Assembly (NCBI RefSeq): GCF_000576305.1
Contig: NZ_BAVZ01000003.1
Location: 124,001 to 188,000, forward strand
DNA length: 64,000 nt
DNA from: Paenibacillus pini JCM 16418
GTDB taxonomy: Bacteria > Bacillota > Bacilli > Paenibacillales > Paenibacillaceae
Direction of reading: 5' to 3'
Shown: piece after piece, positions 56,715 to 64,000 of the stretch
Position numbering within the stretch: the stretch's first letter is position 1
Layout: every line of letters starts with the position of its first letter
The notes under the pieces: generated by a model
Databases searched by the model: none
The model's input: only the letters and a program-made list of their open reading frames with translations
Told to the model about the DNA's origin: nothing
Position numbers and translations under genes: made by a program

Positions 56715-56960
56715 TCAAGATGTTAATGTGGTAAATTTTAATTTGTATTTGTGGTTAAAGATCATAATTAAAATTATAGTTATCAATGGAATAATTCCGA
56801 ATAGGGTGATAGCAAAGGAAAAAGGTAACTTTACAAGTAGAAATCCAGCGATTGCTGACCCTATTGCATTTCCTCCAATAATTATAATATCAATAGCTGA
56901 AAAAACACGCCCTGCAATGGAATCGTCAACGGACTCCTGAATCAGGAATATCGCTCATGG
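56715..56960 (-). pseudogene. MFS transporter C-terminal remnant
   Basis: Read on the minus strand: QESVDDSIAGRVFSAIDIII, GGNAIGSAIAGFLLVKLPFS and a final hydrophobic helix. This matches the last two helices of drug-efflux MFS proteins (RGRVFS, GSxxAGFL). No start, and a stop directly upstream. The plus-strand frame here is only its antisense shadow. Confidence 0.6.
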
Positions 56961-57079
56961 GGCAGCAGCCTTCGGTCGTGAAGGCAATTCAATCTGCTGC
57001 CAAAGACTTTTTAGTTACTCCTTTTCAACCGGAAAGGGTACTATACTTGTGAGTGTAGTGAAAGCTTTAGGATAAAACC

Positions 57080-57118
57080 CAAAACCAGGAACTCAAAACA
57101 TCTGAGCTCCAGGTTTTG
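57080..57118. terminator. Hairpin, probably terminator
   Basis: aaccaggaactca / tgagctccaggtt stem with two mismatched positions and a 7-base loop, T-rich on the right. The flanking 56961-57288 otherwise holds no gene. Confidence 0.5.
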
Positions 57119-57288
57119 TTATTAATAAACGATTGCGTATCTCGGTCACTCTTCATCAGCCAGTTCTTTTAACCGAGGGAGAGATGTAGGGTTGAATCTT
57201 GGTGATAAACATTAACAAAGGATTTAAGTGATTTCTGCCGAATTCTATGGAATAAGGCTCTATTCTTCATACAAACAGGGGGAACAAA

Positions 57289-58686
57289 ATGCAAGAGATC
57301 TATGCAACAGCCATTTCTATACGAGATCAGCTTCGCTCTAAGGGCCGGATTACACCAGATATCCAAGAATTAGCATATAAACTATATCTTGAGTTGCGAA
57401 AAGTAGACTCATCGCTGCATATCGGACGCGGGTACACTATTCAAAACCCATATACTTACCCACGACCAGTAAAATGTGGGGAGGGTGAAAATCAAACAAT
57501 TAGACCCGAACCTTTGTCTAATTATTTTAGTGACCTCGTTCATGTAAATTATTTGGTGGATTGGATTCTCTTGGTGTTACCGATTATTAGAGCGGTTAAG
57601 ACTGGAGGATTTTTGCCAAGTGATCGTGACGATAGGGGTTATCAAGCATTTTTCGATTGTTTAATTGATACTTATGCAAAGGAACTGCAGCATTTACCGG
57701 TTGATGATGTGATCGCTTCTGCCGATTTGCAAATTCTTCAATCGCTTTGTGCCTCTTTAAAAAGTGCAGTTGCCCATTACTTGAAAGGGCAACCCAGCAT
57801 CGCTTATAACGTATTGGCAGCAGCTATTAACAAATTTGATGCCTATCTGCCGCCTGACTCCATAGCTTTCGATATTTCTAGTCGCGCAAAGGACTTGTAT
57901 AAGGTTCGAGTTAGTGATGATCTTGCACTTAATAAAATGGACATGCTTCATCTTCCATTCGAACAACGAGGTAAAGCGAGCACGAATCGTTACAGTATCC
58001 CTGGGCTGCCATGCCTTTATCTCGGAAGCTCTCCACTAATCTGTTGGGAGGAGCTTAATCGTCCGAACAAAGATAATATGCATACCTCTTTGTTTGTTGC
58101 GAAGGATGAATTGAAATTTCTGGATTTTTCTGTACCTCCGATAATATTTATCGAAATGGCTCAGGAGATTTTTGAAAAGGTATATGGACCCAGCGAAGAA
58201 AACGTCAACCAAGTAAGTGAGTTGTACAGAGAGATGAAATTATACGCTTTGCTATGGCCATTAATTGCGGCATGTTCGATTCGTGTAAAAAACCGAAATG
58301 ACCCCTTCAAACCTGAATATATTGTTCCACAGCTCTTGCTTCAGTGGGTGCAACAGTCTGCGAAGTATGACGGCATATGCTACTTTTCAACCAAAATTAA
58401 TCATTATAACTTCCAAAATATCGCACATTTTCGTAATTACGCTTTGCCAGTTAAGAGTTCCGAGGATGAGGGCTATTGTAAAGAAATTCAAAATCTGTTC
58501 CATGACTGGACGGCAGGAGTGCCTTGGCCGATTTTTGAACTTCACAAGAGTACTGTCCCAGGTGGAGGCAACGGGAAAGAAAGTGCGCTGATTGAGGTTG
58601 TAGATAATATAAAAATATATTATCATCAAACAGATTTTTGCAAATTGGAATCTTTACTTCATTCAGTTTTATATCCCGACACATAA
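57289..58686 (+). CDS. RES-domain protein with long N-terminal helical region (putative NAD-degrading toxin)
   Basis: ATG after cagggggaac; 465 residues. The C-terminal half fits the RES fold: LYKVRVSDDLALNKMDMLHLPFEQRGKASTNRYSIPGLPCLYLGSSPLICWEEL, with the Arg, Tyr and Glu pattern of the RES active site (R..R...PG.P.LYL..S...CW.E). RES toxins resemble ADP-ribosyl enzymes and break down NAD+. Classic RES toxins are ~150-230 residues with an Xre antitoxin upstream. This one has ~200 extra N-terminal residues and no adjacent antitoxin, suggesting a phage-triggered effector instead (inference). Confidence 0.7.
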   Translation: MQEIYATAISIRDQLRSKGRITPDIQELAYKLYLELRKVDSSLHIGRGYTIQNPYTYPRPVKCGEGENQTIRPEPLSNYFSDLVHVNYLVDWILLVLPIIRAVKTGGFLPSDRDDRGYQAFFDCLIDTYAKELQHLPVDDVIASADLQILQSLCASLKSAVAHYLKGQPSIAYNVLAAAINKFDAYLPPDSIAFDISSRAKDLYKVRVSDDLALNKMDMLHLPFEQRGKASTNRYSIPGLPCLYLGSSPLICWEELNRPNKDNMHTSLFVAKDELKFLDFSVPPIIFIEMAQEIFEKVYGPSEENVNQVSELYREMKLYALLWPLIAACSIRVKNRNDPFKPEYIVPQLLLQWVQQSAKYDGICYFSTKINHYNFQNIAHFRNYALPVKSSEDEGYCKEIQNLFHDWTAGVPWPIFELHKSTVPGGGNGKESALIEVVDNIKIYYHQTDFCKLESLLHSVLYPDT

Positions 58687-59010
58687 GATCCGTTATGGGT
58701 ACATGAACCCGACTTAATTACGTATAATTCTTGTTAGACGAAATCATAGTAAAGAGAACTTATGTTTGGTATAATAATGATAAGGTTATTCATATTCTCT
58801 TAACCTCATTAATAATTACATAGTCATTTGATTATAAGTAATTTAAATAGCTATATTGCCGGAGGTTTATTATGCACATTTAATAGTAGTTGCATTAAAC
58901 CCCTTATCGTCGCTTCATTCCCGAACGATTGCTAGGTAAGGGAACAGAAGTACACCGGCCTTTCCCTTCAGAGCTTTATTGAAGCGGGATAAAAACGATG
59001 CTTATCATGA
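58687..59010. other. Convergent intergenic region, no gene supported
   Basis: A ggaggttt-ATG at 58861-58874 opens only a 3-codon frame (MHI). No longer frame or repeat is seen. Confidence 0.4.
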
Positions 59011-59012
59011 AA

Positions 59013-59035
59013 AAACCTTGGAATAATCCAAGGTT
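59013..59035 (-). terminator. Terminator of the TIR gene
   Basis: aaaccttgg / ccaaggttt stem. On the minus strand it is followed by a T-run (ttttttc), so it serves the TIR gene. Confidence 0.75.
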
Positions 59036-59045
59036 TAATGCACTA

Positions 59046-60089
59046 TTATTCTGATTTAGTTATACTGACGTCAAAAAGCGATTCCCAGCACGTCGAGTAC
59101 TGAAGACCATACCGAACACCATCATTTTCTTCTTCGAATCGCTCTTGAAGTACGTTTATGTAATTACTCATAATTCTTTCCAGTTGATCCAGAGCAGCAT
59201 TTGCTTTATTTATATGAGGATGATTGTAATCAGGCTCCCATCCTTCATCAAATTTAACTCGACCTTCTGTTTCTGCAGCTTTTAACTTCGAAGTGTCGAT
59301 TGGATCTCCGGTAAAACCTTGCCCTATATAACCATAATACAGAACGCTAATTTCTAAGCGAGACAGCTTTTTAAACGCTTCCTTTACATCCTCAGCAGCA
59401 TTTACAAACTCATCCCATTCTGTCATTTGCTCGTAATCCATTTCCTTTATTTCTTCCTGGTCTTTCATCTGTCGTAGTGTTTCGTTTTCCTTTCTCAGCT
59501 TAGTTACTTCTTCTTCAGATAAGTCGAACGCCTCCTGAAGCTCCTCCTTTTCCGTTTTCAGTTGATTCACTAGCGCCGGTGTGATGATCTCCCGTTTTGT
59601 CATCTGGTCGATAAACGGGGTTAGTATGTCCGTTTGAAATGCCTTCGCTCGATTAAGGAACCTTGTTACATTAGGAGGGGATCCAATATTTCTTTTATTA
59701 ACGGCATCAAGTAAGCGAGACAGTCCTTCTTCGCTATCCAACGATATCGTTTGAAGCCAGGTCCGATACGGAGTACCATCGAGTGCCTTATACGTCAGCG
59801 GAGGAACTACCAAAGGAATTAAGTTTGTTACGTTAACCCATGCTGCCCCGAGCTCGCAAAGGCAAAAAGCACTTTGTAAGTAATTCGGTGTAATGATCGG
59901 CATGACTAGCTTAGATTGCTGCATAGCATGTCGAATTTCCTCGATCCAATTTTCACCAACCTGAAGTTGATCGTCTGATGTATTGAAGAAGTCCTCGCGA
60001 CTTAATCCGAATTGATTTTGAATTAAATCCATCAAAGGATTAACCAATTCTCTGTCCGCTGTCGCGTGACTAATAAAAATTGTCCCCAT
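59046..60089 (-). CDS. TIR-domain effector protein with coiled coil and unknown C-terminal domain
   Basis: 347 residues. The TIR domain (~1-150) has GTIFISHATADRELV, REDFFNTSDDQLQVGENW and CLCELGAAW, where Glu79 is the expected NADase residue. A coiled coil (~175-215, KTEKEELQEAFDLSEEEVTKLRKENETLRQ) leads to a C-terminal domain (216-347: MDYEQMTEWDEF, YYGYIGQGFTGD, WEPDYNHPHINKANAALDQLERI). Bacterial TIR proteins deplete NAD+ on infection. The C-terminal domain, shared with the broken gene at 60846-61243, is probably the sensor or oligomerisation part. Confidence 0.85.
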   Translation of the reverse strand: MGTIFISHATADRELVNPLMDLIQNQFGLSREDFFNTSDDQLQVGENWIEEIRHAMQQSKLVMPIITPNYLQSAFCLCELGAAWVNVTNLIPLVVPPLTYKALDGTPYRTWLQTISLDSEEGLSRLLDAVNKRNIGSPPNVTRFLNRAKAFQTDILTPFIDQMTKREIITPALVNQLKTEKEELQEAFDLSEEEVTKLRKENETLRQMKDQEEIKEMDYEQMTEWDEFVNAAEDVKEAFKKLSRLEISVLYYGYIGQGFTGDPIDTSKLKAAETEGRVKFDEGWEPDYNHPHINKANAALDQLERIMSNYINVLQERFEEENDGVRYGLQYSTCWESLFDVSITKSE

Positions 60090-60233
60090 GCTCTTTCAGC
60101 CCCTAGTTATGAATATGTATTTTTTTATATCACATAGTATATCTAATAATATACCATTTGTCCCTTGCCATTCGGAAAGAAATAACAGTGTGTTTGATCG
60201 GTAGAAAATTTTTAATATTAATGGGTGATGAAT

Positions 60234-60800
60234 ATGTTTATATCTCCAATGCTGCTACAATATGCAGAGAATAATTTACCATTTGATAGCGAAAGCACGC
60301 GCTGCGAGTTAAAATTTGATGGAATCAGGTTATTAGTATCAAAAATGGATCGAATAAGACTTTACACACGTCACAATAACGAAGTTACCTCTTTGTTTCC
60401 TGAGTTATTGGATATAGATCTATCGGCTGGTACCGTCCTGGATGGGGAAGTTATTCTAACGGTTGATCAGGGAAAACCCGATTTTGAAGAAATGATGATA
60501 AGATATAAATCTAAGCGAGATAAAATAAAAGTAACTTTTGTTGCTTTTGATATTATTAAGTATAAAGGGATCGATGTTACAGGTTTACCGTTGCATAAGC
60601 GCAAGGATTTGCTTGAAGATGCGTTTGTTGAGTCCTTAAGGTATGTTAGTAAATGGAAGCTCCATAGAATACTTTGAGCTTTTTAAAAGAAATGCATTAG
60701 AATGTATCGTGATCAAGGACATAAATTCTAAGTATGTAAGTAAAAGGTCATGGTCAATAGAAAGCATTCAAAATGAATTATTTAGAAATTTTGCAATGAA
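60234..60800 (+). pseudogene. ATP-dependent DNA ligase, frameshifted (Bacillus-type small ligase)
   Basis: Start MFISPMLLQYAENNLPFDSES (ATG 60234 after gggtgatg). The adenylation motif I ELKFDGIR (Lys) is followed by RLYTRHNNEV, GTVLDGEVIL (motif III/IIIa) and FVAFDIIKYKG. The frame shifts near 60650; motif IV-like ELFKRNALECIVIKDINSKY and VSKRSW follow in the next frame, then a stop near 60800. The OB domain is absent. Small ligases of this kind pair with Ku in NHEJ; a Ku fragment lies 7 kb away. Confidence 0.75.
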
Positions 60801-60845
60801 ATAGTATAGATCGGGTTACTATGAATTACTACCATTTTTAAAAAA

Positions 60846-61243
60846 ATGGACTATGCTGAAATGAGCGAATGGGATACCTTCATGGAAAAAGTAGAGTCCG
60901 TTAAAAATAAACTTAATCCTTTACCGTCAATGGTAGTTAGCATCATATATAATGCTCGTCGTTCAGGCTATGATGGTTTTACCAGCTACGAAGATTGGCC
61001 GGAGTTGAGTGCCTGTGAGAGCGACGGCTACATTAAATGGGAAACAGGATGGGAACCTTTTATGAACATCCTAGCATTTCCCAGGCAGACGACGTCTTAG
61101 ACCATTTAGCAGCTTTTATTGACAATATAGGGCCGGCTATCGTAGAGAGATTTGAAGAAGAGTACGAATCTGTACGGATGAGTTTGATCTACCGACCGTT
61201 TTGGGAGAAGGTATTGGAACAAAGAATACAAATTTCGACATAA
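60846..61243 (+). pseudogene. Orphan copy of the TIR-effector C-terminal domain
   Basis: MDYAEMSEWDTFMEKVESVK ... IIYNARRSGYDGFTSY ... GYIKWETGWEPF, then after one frameshift near 61060, YEHPSISQADDVLDHLAAFI ... IVERFEEEYESVRMSLIYRPFWEKV. This aligns over its whole length with residues 216-347 of the TIR protein at 59046 but is on the opposite strand, lacks a TIR part and has no ribosome site. Confidence 0.72.
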
Positions 61244-61251
61244 ATTGATTT

Positions 61252-61279
61252 AGAGTCTGTGCTTACCCAGACTCTTTTT
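61252..61279 (+). terminator. Terminator
   Basis: agagtctg / cagactct stem, 8-base loop, T-run. Confidence 0.75.
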
Positions 61280-61741
61280 ACTTTCCGTTATTGGAACATC
61301 CAACGAGGGGAAACATACTACAAGTAGGGCGAAATTTTGAGAAAAGCTTAATACTGTGTAGTAGATTATAGCTATTTGTTTTTACTGAATATTAGGAGTG
61401 ATAAATTCAAATGGTCGACCTAATAATATCAAATAACAATGCCTCTATTGAAACAGGACAAGAACTTTGTGTCATATCTGATTAGGTAGATATCTAAATA
61501 GCTTCATGATGGAACTCTTGTGTCGAGAAAGCACATTAATATAAGACTTCGCTTAAATAACGGTTTTTTTGTATCAGGAACCAGGTTTTTTTGTATCAGG
61601 AACCAGGTTTTTTCCGACCGCAAGAATTCAGTTCCATTGCTGAATATGTACTTACTAATCATTATTAACTGATTGTTCTTTTGACCTTTGAATGGTAATA
61701 TGAGGATTTAAAGGGAAAGTTTTAAGTGAGGAGCTGAGACA
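61280..61741. other. Intergenic region with family B trace and a short tandem repeat
   Basis: A family B trace aacaggacaagaactttgtg (~61452). A 22-base unit (gtttttttgtatcaggaacc plus ag) occurs twice in tandem at 61563-61606, followed by gttttttccgaccgcaagaa. No gene. A ggagctga sequence precedes ATG 61742. Confidence 0.5.
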
Positions 61742-61948
61742 ATGACTGCTACAGTGCCTCGTGAAAATGACCAACTTTTTTTTATCGATAATGAGGTGAT
61801 TATTGTTAAGGTATATCCAACTTTCCAATTGGCAAAAGTTCGTTACCTTAGTTCTATGGACACGTTCATGGTGGATTTCCATGTATTACAACCATACGCT
61901 GAAGAAAGAAGTTCATTATCAATATCATTATTAGGTGGGGTCTTATGA
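61742..61948 (+). CDS. Small protein upstream of the ABC-3C-like genes (68 aa)
   Basis: ATG after tgaggag. Sequence QLFFIDNEVIIVKVYPTFQLAKVRYLSSMDTFMVDFHVLQPY suggests a small SH3-like beta-barrel. Its stop overlaps the next start (ATGA), so the two are translated together. It may be a DNA-binding or adaptor part of the cassette; no family recognised. Confidence 0.65.
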   Translation: MTATVPRENDQLFFIDNEVIIVKVYPTFQLAKVRYLSSMDTFMVDFHVLQPYAEERSSLSISLLGGVL

Positions 61949-62901
61949 TTTTAAAGTTTATAGACACTCCTTTAGACGGGAAGTCTTGGGAAAAATTAAT
62001 GAACTCGTGTTATAGAATAAAGTTTCAAGATGAGCATTTTACAGAGATACCGGCTGTTCATGGGGGCGATGCTGGTATTGAGGGATTTACACGAAAAGGA
62101 AGGGTTTATCAATGTTACTGTCCAGAGCGTGGTTACAATGATGATGAGTTACATGACCACTTAAGAGATAAAATGACCAAAGATATCGGTAAGCTGACAT
62201 CACCTAAATATGCCGATAGATTGAAGGGTTTAGGAGTGCCTATGATTAAAGAATGGCATTTTGTTATTCCTGAATATAAAGATTCAAGGATTATATCACA
62301 TGCAGAAACCAAGCGCAAAGAAGTTATAGCATTAAAAAATGCAGACCCGAGCAATTATGATTACATAGATGAGGACTTTATTATTGTGATAAAACAAGCA
62401 GAAGATTTTAAGGTGGAAATATCCAGAATGATAAGAACAACTTTGACGGATATGCAGCTTAATATTGCAATTCACCATACAACTGCAGCTCCGGATTGGT
62501 CACAATGTGATTCAGAGAAAGTTGAGAATATTAAAAGAAAAGTGAAGGCCGTTAGGGGTGATGGTGATGAATTAGATGAGGATTATAAAGAACTTGTCAA
62601 TATGTATATCAATTCGTACATCAATGGGATGGAAATTTTAAAAGTATTAAGAGTCTCATATGCTGAAGTTTATGAGGATATATATATGTTAGAGCAATCA
62701 TACAAAAAGGAAGTAGCGTTTAAAACTAGAATGAATACTAATAGCTCAATAAATGCACAACTTTTTAATGAAATTTTAGATGATTTCCAGAAAAAGTTGG
62801 AACAGTTTAAATATCTGAATATGGCATCGATTATGGAATTAAAGCTTGACCTTATCAGTGGATGGCTTGCTGATTGTTCCATGCAATTCAGAAGCAGGTG
62901 A
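61945..62901 (+). CDS. Nuclease-like effector of an ABC-3C-type system
   Basis: 318 residues, overlapping the previous gene by 4 bases. The N-terminal ~160 residues look like a restriction-endonuclease-type fold: FTEIPAVHGGDAGIEGFTRKGRVYQCYCPE has the (G)GDxGIEGF...VYQC pattern, with Asp, Glu and Gln where such enzymes have D-ExK/Q. The C-terminal ~140 residues are helical (ELVNMYINSYINGMEILKVL; ILDDFQKKLEQFKYLNMASIMELKLDLISGWLADCSMQF), as in ABC-3C C-terminal domains that bind the other components. The next gene fits a Middle Component and the one after is an AAA ATPase. Confidence 0.68.
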   Translation: MILKFIDTPLDGKSWEKLMNSCYRIKFQDEHFTEIPAVHGGDAGIEGFTRKGRVYQCYCPERGYNDDELHDHLRDKMTKDIGKLTSPKYADRLKGLGVPMIKEWHFVIPEYKDSRIISHAETKRKEVIALKNADPSNYDYIDEDFIIVIKQAEDFKVEISRMIRTTLTDMQLNIAIHHTTAAPDWSQCDSEKVENIKRKVKAVRGDGDELDEDYKELVNMYINSYINGMEILKVLRVSYAEVYEDIYMLEQSYKKEVAFKTRMNTNSSINAQLFNEILDDFQKKLEQFKYLNMASIMELKLDLISGWLADCSMQFRSR

Positions 62902-62905
62902 GTAG

Positions 62906-63394
62906 ATGATGAATGATAAAAACTATATTATAGCAGACGAAATCGTATTTGAAGCGAAACCAGACGCTGTACCTTATAACTATCGGATAAGCTATAAGAT
63001 TGCTCAACTATGCTTAATTATGGAGATGTGTAGTCGTGGTGGTTGTTCTTTATTAAAGCTGCATATGATTTCAATTGGGCTTAGTACAAAAAAAGATATG
63101 GAAAAGTTGAAGGATTTGGCATACGATCGACTTGCAAGTTACACTGTAGTTCGTTTTGACCCAGCAGTTAATCATGCTATACGATTTGCAGTTGCTGAGG
63201 GGCTAATCGTTCAACAGCTAAACGGCTTATACAAACTTACTAAAATAGGAAAATTTTATGTGAAGAATATCACTAAAGATAAGCAATTAATGAAGGATGA
63301 AAAAAGATATTTATCTTCTTTATCGACGATGTTAACAGAAGAAAAAATCAAGGATCTTACATCTTTGTGGAGGTATTCCAGTGCTGAGAATTAA
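62906..63394 (+). CDS. ABC-3C system middle component-like protein (162 aa)
   Basis: Starts 4 bases after the effector stop, with gtgag upstream. A winged-helix-like body (RISYKIAQLCLIMEMCSRGGCSLLKLHMISIGLSTKKDMEKL; FDPAVNHAIRFAVAEGLIVQQLNGLYKLTKIGKFYV) matches the pattern of ABC-3C Middle Components. Overlaps the ATPase start by 14 bases. Assignment rests on context and pattern. Confidence 0.68.
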   Translation: MMNDKNYIIADEIVFEAKPDAVPYNYRISYKIAQLCLIMEMCSRGGCSLLKLHMISIGLSTKKDMEKLKDLAYDRLASYTVVRFDPAVNHAIRFAVAEGLIVQQLNGLYKLTKIGKFYVKNITKDKQLMKDEKRYLSSLSTMLTEEKIKDLTSLWRYSSAEN

Positions 63395-64000
63395 TCGGTT
63401 GAAAATTCAAATCAATACAACTAATGGTCTATACGGATATGATGAATTATTTACGGATGGATTAAATATATTAGCAAGTGAAGACAACACGAGTGGCAAA
63501 AGCTCTGTTATTGCTGCTATTTATTATTGTTTGGGTTTTGAAGAAATCATTGGTGGAAAAGGTGAGAAAGTTCTTACAGCTGTCTATAAGACAGCTATTG
63601 AAGAGGGAGAAGAGGTCTGGCCAGTCCTAGAGTCAGGAGCTTATCTTGAAATTAATAATGGAAAAGAAACAATTACAATTTACCGTTCTGCTACGATGGA
63701 AGGAAGAAGTAACAAGCTTGTTACCGTCTATCACAGTGAGATGAATAATATCAAAATACCAGGTGTATTAATTGAAGACATGTACGTTCATATGCCTAAT
63801 TCAGCAATAAATGTGAAGGGGTTTCACACTTTTTTAGAAGGCTTTTTACATATTGAGCTTCCCTTAGTGCCAGCTGCCGATGATGGGACAAGAAAACTAT
63901 ACTTACAATTGATTTTTTCTGCAATGTTTATCGAGCAAAAAAATGGTTGGTCAAATATTATGTCAGGGATGCCGTTTTTAGGAATAAGAGAGTCCAAAAA
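63381..64000 (+). CDS. ABC/SMC-like ATPase of the ABC-3C cassette (3' end outside window)
   Basis: GTG 63381 with tggaggt upstream, inside the 3' end of the middle component gene. Begins VLRINRLKIQINTTNGLYGYDELF; the Walker A is LASEDNTSGKSSVIAAIYYCLGF (SGKSS core). Open to the window edge (206+ codons), e.g. IYRSATMEGRSNKLVTVYH and FHTFLEGFLHIELPLV. In ABC-3C systems this SMC-type ATPase is thought to sense invading DNA or replication intermediates and unleash the effector. Signature and Walker B lie beyond the window. Confidence 0.75.
   Translation, partial: MLRINRLKIQINTTNGLYGYDELFTDGLNILASEDNTSGKSSVIAAIYYCLGFEEIIGGKGEKVLTAVYKTAIEEGEEVWPVLESGAYLEINNGKETITIYRSATMEGRSNKLVTVYHSEMNNIKIPGVLIEDMYVHMPNSAINVKGFHTFLEGFLHIELPLVPAADDGTRKLYLQLIFSAMFIEQKNGWSNIMSGMPFLGIRESK

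Noticed and set aside
56707..56940. 77-codon plus-strand frame with hydrophobic sequence
   Set aside because: It is the antisense shadow of an MFS transporter remnant on the minus strand.
61563..61606. Possible CRISPR-like array
   Set aside because: Only two directly adjacent 22-base units without spacers; a simple tandem duplication. No cas genes in the window.
1..64000. tRNA or rRNA genes
   Set aside because: No tRNA-like cloverleaf with TTCGA arm plus CCA context and no rRNA-like segments were recognised by eye.

Overview
The window looks like Bacillota, most likely Paenibacillaceae. Coding density and GC content are moderate to low, ribosome sites are strong GGAGG types, and many starts are TTG or GTG. 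It carries S-layer-homology (SLH) proteins, NodB deacetylase and LytR-CpsA-Psr genes, and the end of a bacillaene-type PKS cluster with a PksS-like P450. Everything was read by eye; family names come from motif recognition, not from searches.

Layout. 1-2.6 kb: 3' end of a trans-AT-like polyketide synthase (terminal thioesterase) and its P450. 3-8.5 kb: two secreted proteins, one with a dockerin-like domain and one with a cohesin-like domain plus three SLH repeats, which look like a surface-anchored pair. 8.8-34.7 kb: small metabolic, resistance-like and regulatory genes (RibD/DHFR-like, BBE-type flavin oxidase, ankyrin lipoprotein, nitroreductase/HxlR pair, APH, GNAT, FabZ, Nudix, WYL regulator, epoxide hydrolase, YdeI). 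These are mixed with broken genes (NodB deacetylase, LCP, carbohydrate-binding proteins, GyrI-like, VOC, beta-clamp fragment) and two IS110 copies.

34.9-64 kb is a defense island. It contains a Wadjet operon in the order jetD-jetA-jetB-jetC, with jetC frameshifted and a Gly in its Walker A. It is followed by a proteasome-like Ntn-hydrolase with a small partner ORF, two unknown genes entered from an IS3 remnant, and an OLD nuclease plus compact UvrD helicase (Gabija-like) followed by an ApeA-like HEPN protein. Further on are an XRE regulator between MITE-like elements, an AbiH protein, a RES-domain protein, a TIR-domain effector with a broken paralogue of its C-terminal domain, and an ABC-3C-type cassette (small ORF, nuclease-like effector, middle component, ATPase) cut by the window end. 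Between them lie relics: Ku, ATP-dependent DNA ligase, arsenite methyltransferase, GNAT, metallo-beta-lactamase fold and MFS.

Four dispersed repeat families (called A-D here) fill the intergenic spaces. Family A (about 12 sites, often paired round a hairpin) appears to be the insertion target of the IS110 elements. Family D is a MITE-like element with terminal inverted repeats, in one place nested inside itself. Several frameshifts fall in homopolymers, so some 'pseudogenes' may be sequencing errors; others have multiple lesions or large truncations and are real decay.
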